A DNA stretch of 64,000 bases from positions 25,128-89,127 of the forward strand of contig DGVD01000021.1 of assembly GCA_002395835.1 (NCBI GenBank). The letters are read 5' to 3'. This stretch comes from Bacteroidales bacterium UBA4293 (GTDB lineage Bacteria; Bacteroidota; Bacteroidia; Bacteroidales; Bacteroidaceae). Shown here piece by piece: positions 1 to 7,739 of this stretch (within the stretch, counting starts at the first letter, position 1; each line of letters begins with the position of its first letter). The notes under the pieces are model-generated. The model made no database searches. It worked only from the letters and a program-made list of their open reading frames with translations, and was not told the origin of the DNA. Both the position numbers and the translations under genes were made by a program.

Positions 1-467
1 TTATAAGTACCATCAACTTCATTTTCCAGTTCACAGAAACTTAGGTCGGTCAATTCTTTGACTAACTTTTCCACTATTTCCTCATAGTTCATTTTCTCTT
101 TAAATAAAGATTCTGCTTTCTCCTTTAGTTCCAAATCACTGTTGAACCTAACTAATATGTCAGCAGGCCTGAATTCAAAACCAGGAGCAAAAGTAGAATT
201 GAAGGTTTTAAGGAAATCCAGATAATCTATCCATTTCAGCATTTGCTCTAATTTTCGCTGAACCTCTGCTTTAATTTCCTTTCTGGAAAAATAATAAAAG
301 CCGTCACCTTGCTGCAATAGAAAACCTACGCCCTGAAAATACTTTTCATATTCATCAAAATTATCCTCAATAGCATCGTACAACCTTTTATTTAAAGGAT
401 TGACACTATTCGAAGAAATAAATCCTCCTTTACTGAGTATATTGAATATATCTTCTGTGTATTTCAT
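1..467 (-). CDS. MksE/JetB-like condensin subunit (partial, runs off the left edge)
   Basis: The reading frame starts at an ATG at 467 and stays open to base 1 (155 codons, no stop). The protein begins MKYTEDIFNILSKGGFI and continues with YFQGVGFLLQQGDGFYYFSR, a pattern I recognise from MksE/JetB-type kleisin-associated subunits (a GFI segment, then GF-L-x-GDG-YYYFSR). These winged-helix proteins bind the kleisin of a bacterial SMC-like complex that compacts DNA or restricts plasmids. It begins 7 bp after the stop of the upstream gene, so the two form one operon. The MksB/JetC ATPase would be expected just outside the window. The family call is from memory of motifs, so moderate confidence. 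Confidence 0.62.
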   Translation of the reverse strand, partial: MKYTEDIFNILSKGGFISSNSVNPLNKRLYDAIEDNFDEYEKYFQGVGFLLQQGDGFYYFSRKEIKAEVQRKLEQMLKWIDYLDFLKTFNSTFAPGFEFRPADILVRFNSDLELKEKAESLFKEKMNYEEIVEKLVKELTDLSFCELENEVDGTY

Positions 468-474
468 ATTTATA

Positions 475-1674
475 TTATTTCGGATAGATTAATGGATAAA
501 TTATATTTTCATCTTCTGCCTCATTATTGCTGATATCCAATAAAGAACTGAACTGAGAGGCTATCTGGCAGAACAGTACTAACTGCTCCTCACGGGAAAC
601 TTCTTTATGATAAGGATAAGTCTTAAGAAAAGCATAAAGATCACGTTGCTGTGCCTGAAAAGCACTGTGAATCTCATTTTGATCTAAAACTTCTATGGTT
701 TGTGAACTACTTTCTAAGAAACTAGCATCAATGGAATGCTTTTCTTGTTTACGTTTCTTTCCACTCAATTTATAGTCTGCAACCACTTTTTTCAAAACAT
801 CTAGATAAACATCATCGTTTATCAAGCTGGATAAGGATAGTTTTAACGGATAAGTGGGACGTGTTTCCATCCAAACAGGATTTATATTTGAAACCACCTC
901 CCTTATATTTGTATATTCTTCAATGGTAACCTGATCTTTTAGATACTTCAACTGACGGATTTTCTTCAGCAAACGATTTTGATATTCTATCAAACCCAGA
1001 TAGTTTATAACCTGCCTATTTATATCTACCAAATTGTGGTAAGATTCGTTTAACTGATATTTTACATCTGCTATCACATCACGCATTTGCACATCCATTG
1101 CTACTCTAAAGAAAGTAATTTGATCCTTATCAATAATACTTTCACAAGTATGGATGAGCTTTGAAATAGCATCACGCTTCTCATCTAGTTTCTGGAGTTT
1201 CTGCTTTTTTATCAGGTAATTAGGTTCATTCTTGTAGGTATTATCTACATTCCTTTTTAGATCTATGACATTGCGTACAGTGATAAGGCTTATGTTTTTT
1301 AGGATTCTCCTTACATTACGGAGGTATTCATTTTTTCGTTTATCATTATTTTCTTTAAGGTAGTAGTCTATGTTCTCATTCAAAGAATCTATATAGTCAT
1401 GAATAGAAGAAACATTTATTTCCTCATTGACTTGAAGCACATCCTCAAAGAAACGCAGATAGACATCCTCCAGTTCCAAAAAGTTTCCAGACTCTCGGAT
1501 TACACCTACATCAATAAGATACTGAATTCTCTGTTCCTTATATTCTATCAATTCCATTGCATAGCTTTTCCTAAAGCTTAATGATTTACGCTTTTGGAAC
1601 ATTTCCTGCAAAAGAGTTTTCTCTCTATTTAGCAGCTTTATCAGATCATCTACAGAACGAATGACTTGTGCCAT
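475..1674 (-). CDS. MksF/JetA-like kleisin subunit of a condensin-type complex (putative)
   Basis: A 399-residue, charged, mostly helical protein with no signal peptide or membrane segment. Residues about 80-230 are rich in Lys, Glu, Leu and Asn, as expected for the long helices of a kleisin. I do not recognise it by motif alone. The call rests on its position directly upstream of the MksE-like gene (7 bp gap) and on its size. In Mks/Wadjet systems the order is kleisin (MksF/JetA), MksE/JetB, MksB/JetC and sometimes the nuclease JetD. Its start is supported by a TTTG-N20-TAAATTTG promoter 37 bp upstream. It could be an unrelated protein if the downstream genes are not SMC-like. Confidence 0.55.
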   Translation of the reverse strand: MAQVIRSVDDLIKLLNREKTLLQEMFQKRKSLSFRKSYAMELIEYKEQRIQYLIDVGVIRESGNFLELEDVYLRFFEDVLQVNEEINVSSIHDYIDSLNENIDYYLKENNDKRKNEYLRNVRRILKNISLITVRNVIDLKRNVDNTYKNEPNYLIKKQKLQKLDEKRDAISKLIHTCESIIDKDQITFFRVAMDVQMRDVIADVKYQLNESYHNLVDINRQVINYLGLIEYQNRLLKKIRQLKYLKDQVTIEEYTNIREVVSNINPVWMETRPTYPLKLSLSSLINDDVYLDVLKKVVADYKLSGKKRKQEKHSIDASFLESSSQTIEVLDQNEIHSAFQAQQRDLYAFLKTYPYHKEVSREEQLVLFCQIASQFSSLLDISNNEAEDENIIYPLIYPK

Positions 1675-1710
1675 CTTTTAGGCTCTATTTTTATTAGGTT
1701 AAGGTTTTTG

Positions 1711-1742
1711 CAAATTTATAAAAATTAGAATTCTCATACAAA
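1711..1742 (-). promoter_or_regulatory. Promoter of the mksF-like operon
   Basis: On the minus strand TTTG (1739-1742) is followed after 20 bp by TAAATTTG (1711-1718). This fits the Bacteroidales consensus TTTG-N19-21-TAnnTTTG exactly and lies 37 bp upstream of the ATG at 1674. Confidence 0.75.
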
Positions 1743-1908
1743 GTGTTTTTACAATTTTAGGGTTTAATCCTAATATGCAAACAAACTGAAATTAATATTT
1801 CCAGCTATTATATAATTTTTAAATGCAAAGGTACTTTGCATTTTTGCCAAAATACGTCAATCTGAAAAATATTTTGTTAAAAATTAGAAGGAATTTTTCC
1901 CCTTTTAT

Positions 1909-1990
1909 AAAAAAAATGCCCCACCGCGTGGTGGGGCACTATGACATGCAACGAAAGGGTACCATTTGCGAAATGCAAATTATACGATTC
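1909..1990 (-). ncRNA. Candidate small RNA cassette A
   Basis: Minus-strand unit: TTTG (2024-2027), N20, TATATTTG (1996-2003), about 50 nt, then a hairpin TGCCCCACC/GGTGGGGCA (1917-1938) followed by eight T (1909-1916). It looks like a complete tiny transcription unit with its own promoter and Rho-independent terminator. The -33 TTTG is the end of the T tract of cassette B, so the terminator and the next promoter overlap. No convincing ORF inside. Confidence 0.5.
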
Positions 1991-2024
1991 ACTTGCAAAT
2001 ATAAAATATCTTTCTGAAATCTAC

Positions 2025-2119
2025 AAAAAAAACAGCCCCTCCCAACTGGAAGGAGCTGTACCCCTGAAAGGGGATTGGCTGGAAACCTCTTGGATTCTTA
2101 TTTTGTAAGAATACTCAGA
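2025..2119 (-). ncRNA. Candidate small RNA cassette B
   Basis: Minus-strand unit: T-rich -33 position (2152-2155, the end of cassette C's T tract), N19, TATCTTTG (2125-2132). A small hairpin CCCC/GGGG (2061-2073) is followed by a larger one at 2033-2058 (CAGC...GCTG with TCC/GGA) and then eight T (2025-2032). A clear homologue lies at 45194-45300 with the same promoter, the same CCCCTGAAAGGG-type hairpin and the same terminal hairpin, which argues for a conserved element. Confidence 0.52.
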
Positions 2120-2151
2120 TGCTGCAAAGATAAGAAAAGTTTTGAAGATTG

Positions 2152-2243
2152 AAAAAAAAAAAATCAGCTCCTCCACTGGGGAGGAGCTGCAAACATTTTG
2201 TTGTTTGGTTCCGCAAAGTGGCCTTCGAATGGTTATATTTCTT
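2152..2243 (-). ncRNA. Candidate small RNA cassette C
   Basis: Minus-strand unit: TAAGTTTG -7 box (2249-2256) and a terminal hairpin CAGCTCCTCC/GGAGGAGCTG (2165-2189), then twelve T (2152-2163), a textbook intrinsic terminator. The -33 match is weak (TTTG at 23 bp). The hairpin resembles that of cassette B, so B and C may be diverged copies. Confidence 0.45.
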
Positions 2244-2288
2244 TTCTGCAAACTTACAAAATAAAAATGAGAAATTAAACAAACCCAC

Positions 2289-2364
2289 AAAAAAAATACA
2301 GCCCTGTTTCACAACAGAACTGCATCAGTGAGAATTTAAATATATTTGCTTAATAAAAAAAAGA
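2289..2364 (-). ncRNA. Candidate small RNA cassette D
   Basis: Minus-strand unit: TTTG (2396-2399), N18, TACCTTTG (2370-2377), then about 40 nt, a hairpin CAGTTCTGTT/AACAGGGCTG (2299-2324) and eight T (2289-2296). Near-identical hairpins with T tracts and -7 boxes occur at 36922-37005 and 45320-45420, so this is a three-copy family in the window. Confidence 0.55.
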
Positions 2365-2463
2365 TGCTGCAAAGGTACGCTTTATTTCTTCCCTGCAAAA
2401 TAAAAAAGGAGAAAAATGTGCGTGATGCTTAAAAAAAACTTCGTGATGCTTAAATTTCAGCAA

Positions 2464-2561
2464 GGTTACAAGGGGACAGGTCCCATGTAACGTAAGCAGC
2501 TTAAGTGCATAGAGCCCAGAGCCTTATCTTTACGTTACATGGGACCTGTCCCCTTGTAACC
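2464..2561. repeat. REPIN-like inverted repeat pair, copy 1
   Basis: 98 bp: a 32-bp arm starting GGTTACAAGGGGACAG and its exact reverse complement, separated by a unique spacer. Each arm is itself a hairpin (GTTACA/TGTAAC outside, GGGAC/GTCCC inside), the structure typical of REP sequences mobilised by RAYT transposases. It ends 1 bp before the stop codon of the MFS gene. Other copies: 23041-23138, 29945-30040, 46995-47096, collapsed copy 59879-59908. Confidence 0.8.
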
Positions 2562-2562
2562 T

Positions 2563-3816
2563 TTAGCTGTTTTTCTTGTTCAGTAGTTTATAGCCCACTG
2601 CCAGTAGGATGCCCACTACAGCTAGTATGGCTGCCACCAGGAAGGCTGCGGTATAAGAGCCTGTGGAGGCAAGCAGGCGGCCACAGGTGGAGGGCCCGAA
2701 ATAACCGGCAATGGCAAAGCCTATGAACATGATACCATAATTCACGCTGTTGTGACGGATGCCAAACTGATCGGCAGTGAATCCGGGATAGACTCCCATC
2801 AAGGCTCCGAAACAGACTCCAATGACTGAGACGCCCAACATAAAGAGTAAGGTATCTCCTGTTCCTACCAGGAGTAGTAAACCTAGACCTGCAAGTTCCA
2901 GCACGAACGCACCAAACAGCACGGTGACGCGTCCGAACTTATCGGAAAGTGTACCTGCCACAATGCGTCCGGCAGCATTGAACAGGGCCAACACAGAAAC
3001 GGCAGTAGCAGCCAATCCTACTGTCATGCCGGCCATCTGCTGAGCCATAGGCGATGCTTGGGAGGTAATCATCAGTCCACTGAAAGCGCCGCACACCAGC
3101 ATGACCATCATGAGGTAAAAGACGGGATCGGAAAGCATCTGGCGCCAGTCTTTATCATTTGTCCGTTTACCATCTGAAACGCGTGTTGCAGGCACATAAC
3201 CGGTTGGCACATAGTCCGATGGGCATTTGATGATAAAGATGGAGCAAAGCACGATGACCACCAGGAAGAAGATGCCTATGAAGATGATGCAGCGTGTGAT
3301 GCCTACGCTCTGGTTCAGCGCATTGGCTATAGGTGGGATGAGCACAGAACTAAGTCCGTAGGAAGCTGTAGCCACACCGCCTACCAAACCTTTTTTATCG
3401 GGGAAGAACTTCACGGTGTTATTGATGGTGCATCCGTAAGCCATACCCAGACCTAAACCCAGAACCAGGCCATAAGTAACAATGAGCATGGGAAGACTGG
3501 TGGACAATCCGGTGAAAATCATGCCCACGGCAAACATGATGCCACCCGTGAAAATGACCCACTTAGGACCGATCTTATCTGTAATATATCCGCCACTAAT
3601 CATGGTGATGGGACCGATGGAGTTGGCCACAGTGAAGACAATGGCCAAATCGGCTGCGGTATAGGTGACACCTTGCAAGGCTGTAAGTTTGGCTGCCAAA
3701 GGTGAGGCGAACACGCTCCATGCGTAGATGGAACCTAAACAGAGGTTGATGAGACTGGCAGCTGCCAGAATAATCCAGCGACGACGGTCGAGGTACAGGG
3801 TTTTACTTCTTTCCAT
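2563..3816 (-). CDS. MFS transporter, oxalate/formate antiporter (OFA) family
   Basis: 417 residues with about 12 hydrophobic segments. The N-terminus (RRRWIILAAASLINLCLGSI then YAWSVFASPLA) is the characteristic TM1 region of OxlT/OFA-family transporters, and a conserved MFS loop occurs near GGYITDKIGPKW. The family exchanges small carboxylates, but the substrate here cannot be read from sequence. It starts 2 bp after the stop of the flavin reductase gene, so both are surely co-transcribed; a transporter importing the substrate or exporting the product of that reductase is a reasonable inference. A REPIN lies immediately after its stop codon. Confidence 0.88.
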   Translation of the reverse strand: MERSKTLYLDRRRWIILAAASLINLCLGSIYAWSVFASPLAAKLTALQGVTYTAADLAIVFTVANSIGPITMISGGYITDKIGPKWVIFTGGIMFAVGMIFTGLSTSLPMLIVTYGLVLGLGLGMAYGCTINNTVKFFPDKKGLVGGVATASYGLSSVLIPPIANALNQSVGITRCIIFIGIFFLVVIVLCSIFIIKCPSDYVPTGYVPATRVSDGKRTNDKDWRQMLSDPVFYLMMVMLVCGAFSGLMITSQASPMAQQMAGMTVGLAATAVSVLALFNAAGRIVAGTLSDKFGRVTVLFGAFVLELAGLGLLLLVGTGDTLLFMLGVSVIGVCFGALMGVYPGFTADQFGIRHNSVNYGIMFIGFAIAGYFGPSTCGRLLASTGSYTAAFLVAAILAVVGILLAVGYKLLNKKNS

Positions 3817-3818
3817 AA

Positions 3819-5768
3819 TCAGATATCTAATGCGGCATGATAGCCTTCATAAACAGCTTTAGTGATATTGGCTGGTCGGATGCAGTCGCCTACCTCGCGA
3901 ACAAATGGGGCACAGAGGCGTAGTTTCTCCACTTCAGGCCTGTTGGCACGCTGACCCACCGCACAGACGATGGTCTTACCAGGAACCAGCACCTCACTGC
4001 CATCGGCAGTCCGGCAGAGGAGTCCTTCGGGCGTTATCTTCAGACCTGCATAGCCCGTATGTGCGGTGACATACTGTGCAATCTGCTTCATCAGGATAGG
4101 ACGATGACGAATGTTACAATCGGGAGCCAAGGTATCGCGCATCTCAACCAGATGTACCTGCTTGCCTTCCTGTCCCAGATGTACTGCACACTCACAACCG
4201 GCCAAGCCTCCACCAAGCACCACCACGGTGTCGGCCACCTTGTCTTTCTCCAAGTAATAGTTGTTCACTATCACCACATTGTCTGAATCAATGCCTGGTA
4301 GTGGGGGTACTATAGGCGTAGATCCCACGGCCAAAATAAGCGCTTGAGGCTTCTCTTGCTCTACATACTCCGGTGTGACCGGGGTATTCAGGCGGATTTC
4401 CACACCCTCGTCCAGTGCCTGCTTTTCCAGGGTGAGGCCCAGCTCATACATCTCATGCTTAAACGGGATGGCTTGTTCCGACTTCAGGATTCCTCCCACC
4501 TGGCTGGATTTCTCGCAAAGAATGACCTGATGCCCACGTTGAGCAGCTGTGATGGCTGCCTTCAGGCCTGCCACTCCAGCCCCCACCACCATCACTTTTT
4601 TCTTATGGGCGGCAGGAAGCACTTCCATACCTTCTATCTCACGGCCTATCAATGGATTAACGGCACAACGGCGCGTAAAGGTCACAGGGCGCTCTGCCAT
4701 GCAGGTGAAACAACGTAGGCACTTCACAATGCGGTCTTCATGGCCTCCCATCACCTTTTGAGGCAGGAATGGGTCGGCCAGCAACTCACGTGCCATATAG
4801 ATGACATCGGCTTTACCTTCTTGCAGAATCTGTTCCATCATGGCAGGGTCATTAATGCCACCAATAGTGGCCACAGGCTTCTTGACGTGTTTTTTAATTT
4901 CTGCAGCCAGATAGACATTCATGCCATGAGGAGAAAACATGGAAGGATGGGTGATGAAAAAACCATTCTGATAGGAACCTGCTGAAACATGAATAAGGTC
5001 CACCAAATCTTCTATGGCTTGTGCGATGCGCACGCCTTCTTCTAAGTCGTAGCCTCCTTCGAAGAGCTCGCTACCACTCATACGAATCTCTAATGGGAAG
5101 AATGGCCCTACGGCAGCACGCACTGCGGTAAGAATCTCTCTGACGATGCGAACCCGATTCTCCAAGGAGCCACCATATTCATCGGTACGGTGGTTGAAAA
5201 AAGGAGAAAGGAACTGATTGAGCAGCCAGCCATGTCCAGCGTGTATCATAATCATCTCATAGCCTGCACGCTTAGCCAATGTAGCAGTCTCTCCATAAGC
5301 CTTCACGATATCGGCAATCTGTTCCTTAGAAAGGCCTCTCACGGGCTTACCGTCGGGACGAACCCCATCGCTGGGCCCCCACTGGCAAAGGCTGGCTTTC
5401 TTGTTCTTATCGGCCATATAGGTGCCCGCATACTGTCCGGAGTGAGAAAACTCTATGCTAGGAACGGCACCATGACGGCGTATGCCATCGGCCACAAAGG
5501 TATGTGCAGCAAGGTTTCCTACCACCTCCAGGTTAAGGTGCAGCATGTGACTGGCATCGGTGTCGGGATGTACCACCAATTCACTTACTGTCACTGCAGC
5601 TGCCCCACCCTTGGAACGAAGTTCATAAAAGCCCTGAGTGCGAGGGCCAGGACTACAGTCGGCTGTGATATCTGTTGCACCCATAGGTGCCGAAAACATG
5701 CGGTTTCTAAACGTGGTCCTGCCCAAGGTGATAGGGCTGGTAAGTAAGGGGTATTTCTGTGCTTTCAT
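3819..5768 (-). CDS. Old-yellow-enzyme NADH:flavin oxidoreductase with FAD/NAD domain (2,4-dienoyl-CoA reductase type)
   Basis: 649 residues. Residues 1-350 form an OYE TIM barrel (HAGHGWLLNQFLSPFFNHRT with DEYGGSLENR following). A 4Fe-4S cysteine cluster sits near residues 353-373 (KCLRCFTC...RRCAVNP). Two dinucleotide-binding folds follow (VVGAGVAGLKAA near 395 and VVLGGGLAGCECA near 515). This is the FadH/BaiCD/BaiH/trimethylamine dehydrogenase architecture, which reduces activated C=C bonds with NAD(P)H through FMN, FeS and FAD. It is the first gene of an operon with an OFA transporter. A minus-strand TATCTTTG -7 box lies about 30 bp upstream of the ATG. The true substrate (enoate, bile acid, plant phenolic) is unknown. 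Confidence 0.9.
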   Translation of the reverse strand: MKAQKYPLLTSPITLGRTTFRNRMFSAPMGATDITADCSPGPRTQGFYELRSKGGAAAVTVSELVVHPDTDASHMLHLNLEVVGNLAAHTFVADGIRRHGAVPSIEFSHSGQYAGTYMADKNKKASLCQWGPSDGVRPDGKPVRGLSKEQIADIVKAYGETATLAKRAGYEMIMIHAGHGWLLNQFLSPFFNHRTDEYGGSLENRVRIVREILTAVRAAVGPFFPLEIRMSGSELFEGGYDLEEGVRIAQAIEDLVDLIHVSAGSYQNGFFITHPSMFSPHGMNVYLAAEIKKHVKKPVATIGGINDPAMMEQILQEGKADVIYMARELLADPFLPQKVMGGHEDRIVKCLRCFTCMAERPVTFTRRCAVNPLIGREIEGMEVLPAAHKKKVMVVGAGVAGLKAAITAAQRGHQVILCEKSSQVGGILKSEQAIPFKHEMYELGLTLEKQALDEGVEIRLNTPVTPEYVEQEKPQALILAVGSTPIVPPLPGIDSDNVVIVNNYYLEKDKVADTVVVLGGGLAGCECAVHLGQEGKQVHLVEMRDTLAPDCNIRHRPILMKQIAQYVTAHTGYAGLKITPEGLLCRTADGSEVLVPGKTIVCAVGQRANRPEVEKLRLCAPFVREVGDCIRPANITKAVYEGYHAALDI

Positions 5769-5927
5769 CGTTGAATTTTATTAATGATTGGCACAAAGAT
5801 AGCAAAAAATCACGTTGAGATGACCAGGCTTATGTAAAATAGAGCATGAATAGTAAATAGAACATTCCACAGTCTCCTCATAGACAGGCAATTAGTTTTT
5901 CATAAAGGTAAGATTGGGGAAAGTTTT

Positions 5928-6149
5928 TCAAACTGACGGCGTGATGACCAGTCGCCATGTGCCATCCTTCTCTACCCGGTGTATATAGCCTTTAGTGGTC
6001 AATTGTCTTAGCTGCTTATTCACAGCTGCCACGTTGATACCCACCTCATCGGATAGTTTCTGAATAGTAATATCTGGAACTGCATACATCAGATTCAGAA
6101 TCCTGCTGGTAGATGGACTACTCCATTCTGGTTTTCTGCTTTTTGCAAG
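5928..6149 (-). pseudogene. Remnant of a winged-helix C-terminal domain (AlbA_2/Fic-type protein)
   Basis: A 73-codon open stretch on the minus strand, without a plausible start and with a stop at 6150-6152 upstream, encodes RILNLMYAVPDITIQKLSDE followed by VGINVAAVNKQLRQL and a KGYIHRVEKDGTWRL end. That is a typical winged helix of the kind found at the C-terminus of AlbA_2 (divergent ATP-binding) or Fic-family proteins. The N-terminal bulk is missing, so I call it a gene relic. The rest of 5769-6276 holds a -7/-33-like promoter (TTTG at about 6242-6245, TATTTTTG near 6220) similar to those of the small RNA cassettes, and nothing else recognisable. Confidence 0.6.
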
Positions 6150-6276
6150 TTATGGCACTTAAAGGTATACGCTGTCTACCTTTTAAGCCGATTTCTTGCA
6201 TTTTAAATTCGAAATACAAAAATATGTATTTATTTCTTCCCTCCCAAATAAAAAGAGAGAAAAAAGTGCGTAATGC

Positions 6277-6927
6277 TTAAGAAAGTATCCGGATGTACTT
6301 GCCTTCGACGGCGATGCTGCCGTTTTGCTGCATCTCTTTCAGGCAGCGTAGCAACGAATATTTCTGAATCCCGAACTGGTCTGCCAGCACCTGGCGTGAC
6401 ATGGGGACGTAGATACGGTGGGTCTGCTGCCGCTCCTGCTCCTCTTTCAGGAACATGGTCAGCTTCTCCCTCACATTCATGGACAACATGCCCACTTTTT
6501 TGGTCAGGAAACTCACAATATCCGACACGATGCGGATGTAGTTCTTTGCCACGCGGGGGTCTCTTTCGATGAGAGACTCCAGATCATGCGACTGCAGACG
6601 GAACACCTGCGTTTCCTGCATAGCCTGCACGGTCACCGGGTAGCGGTTGTCCTTGGCAAAGAGGAATGCCGGTGCAAGCATGTTGCCTGAATGGTGCATG
6701 GTGATACGGATGGTGCGTCCCGAAGGGCCCATCAGCCTGGCCGAAACCTCACCGCTGACCACGATGTGGGCCTGAAAACATGGTTCGCCAGCCTTCAGGA
6801 TGCATTCACCCTTGTGATAATTCACTACGCGATAGCGCACGGTGTGCATCATCTCAATGATTTCTTCCCTGCTGATTCCTTCAAAAAGTGGACAAGCAGC
6901 CAGCCCGTCTAATACCTCTGTGTTCAT
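6277..6927 (-). CDS. Crp/Fnr-family transcriptional regulator
   Basis: 216 residues: a cyclic-nucleotide-binding-like beta barrel (about 15-125, with GECILKAGEPCFQAHIVVSG) and a C-terminal Crp-type winged helix (about 150-216, MSRQVLADQFGIQKYSLLR). It has no N-terminal cysteine cluster like FNR, so it does not look like an oxygen-labile 4Fe-4S sensor; the effector may be nitrite or NO (haem) or a nucleotide. It is divergent from nrfH across a 152-bp region containing near-palindromic TTAACAAA/TTTGTTAA motifs, and the nrfH promoter lacks a -33 box, so this protein is the obvious candidate activator of nrfHA. Confidence 0.88.
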   Translation of the reverse strand: MNTEVLDGLAACPLFEGISREEIIEMMHTVRYRVVNYHKGECILKAGEPCFQAHIVVSGEVSARLMGPSGRTIRITMHHSGNMLAPAFLFAKDNRYPVTVQAMQETQVFRLQSHDLESLIERDPRVAKNYIRIVSDIVSFLTKKVGMLSMNVREKLTMFLKEEQERQQTHRIYVPMSRQVLADQFGIQKYSLLRCLKEMQQNGSIAVEGKYIRILS

Positions 6928-6949
6928 ACTGTCATGAGTTGTTTGACCG

Positions 6950-7051
6950 CAAATATATACCTAATCTGTTAACAAATCTAAATATTAACAATTTTTATAA
7001 CGTTTGGTAACATTTGTGCCTATCGAATATCCTAATAAATGAGTATATTTG
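6950..7051. promoter_or_regulatory. Divergent crp/nrfH control region
   Basis: Minus strand: TATATTTG at 6950-6957 for the regulator. Plus strand: TATATTTG at 7044-7051 for nrfH, with no TTTG 19-21 bp upstream. Repeated half sites CTGTTAACAAAT (6966-6977), TTGGTAACATTTG (7004-7016) and TTTGTTAACGAAT (7048-7060) could be Crp/Fnr-type operators. An activator-dependent nrfH promoter is inferred. Confidence 0.5.
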
Positions 7052-7079
7052 TTAACGAATATAAACTTTACAAGGGATC

Positions 7080-7679
7080 ATGAAAATTCTTGATAAGTTA
7101 TTAGGGATGTTCAGTTACCGCCAGAAGGTTGGCTTGTTGATTGCTGCCGGCGTCATTGTAGGCTTGGGTGGGCTCTTCATGTACCTGCTGCGTGCCCATA
7201 CCTATTTCATAGGCGACGATCCTTCAGCCTGTGTCAACTGCCACATTATGACGCCTTATTATGCCACATGGAGTCATTCTTCTCACGGACGCGATGCAAC
7301 GTGCAACGATTGTCACGTACCTCATCAGAATCTGGCCATGAAATACGGTTTCAAGGCCATGGACGGTCTGAAGCATACGGTCTATTTTGTGAGTCACGCT
7401 GAGCGTCAGGCCATCATGGCCGAGGACATGAGTGCTGAGGTCATCATGGACAACTGCATACGCTGCCACACGCAACTGAATCAGGAGTTTGTGAAAACGG
7501 GCCGCATCAGCTACATGATGGCTAAGCGTGGCGAGGGAAAAGCCTGCTGGGACTGCCACCGCAATGTGCCGCATGGGGGCATGAACTCGCTCATGGCTAC
7601 ACCACATGCCGAGTTTGTAACCCCGCTGCCTCCAAGCCCCGTTCCCGAATGGTTGCAGAAAATTCTCACCAAGGACTGA
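7080..7679 (+). CDS. nrfH: Cytochrome c nitrite reductase small subunit NrfH (NapC/NirT tetrahaem)
   Basis: 199 residues: an N-terminal membrane anchor (about 18-36) and four CXXCH haem sites (CVNCH, CNDCH, CIRCH, CWDCH). This is the NapC/NirT-family quinol dehydrogenase that passes electrons from menaquinol to NrfA on the periplasmic face of the inner membrane. It is followed 60 bp later by nrfA. Length and spacing fit NrfH. It is preceded by a TATATTTG -7 box 28 bp upstream of the ATG. Confidence 0.96.
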   Translation: MKILDKLLGMFSYRQKVGLLIAAGVIVGLGGLFMYLLRAHTYFIGDDPSACVNCHIMTPYYATWSHSSHGRDATCNDCHVPHQNLAMKYGFKAMDGLKHTVYFVSHAERQAIMAEDMSAEVIMDNCIRCHTQLNQEFVKTGRISYMMAKRGEGKACWDCHRNVPHGGMNSLMATPHAEFVTPLPPSPVPEWLQKILTKD

Positions 7680-7739
7680 TGATAGGCTGAACCAGACGGA
7701 TGGTCTGAAACATAGATAATAATCTAAACAATATATAGC

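Noticed and set aside
2021..2331. Three short ORFs in the 2.0-2.3 kb block
   Set aside because: They run across hairpins and T tracts of the small RNA cassettes and have no protein-like features.
2464..2561. REPIN copies as simple terminators
   Set aside because: The arms lack T tracts, recur with matched variation in four places and reach 98 bp, which a terminator does not explain; they may still stop transcription incidentally.
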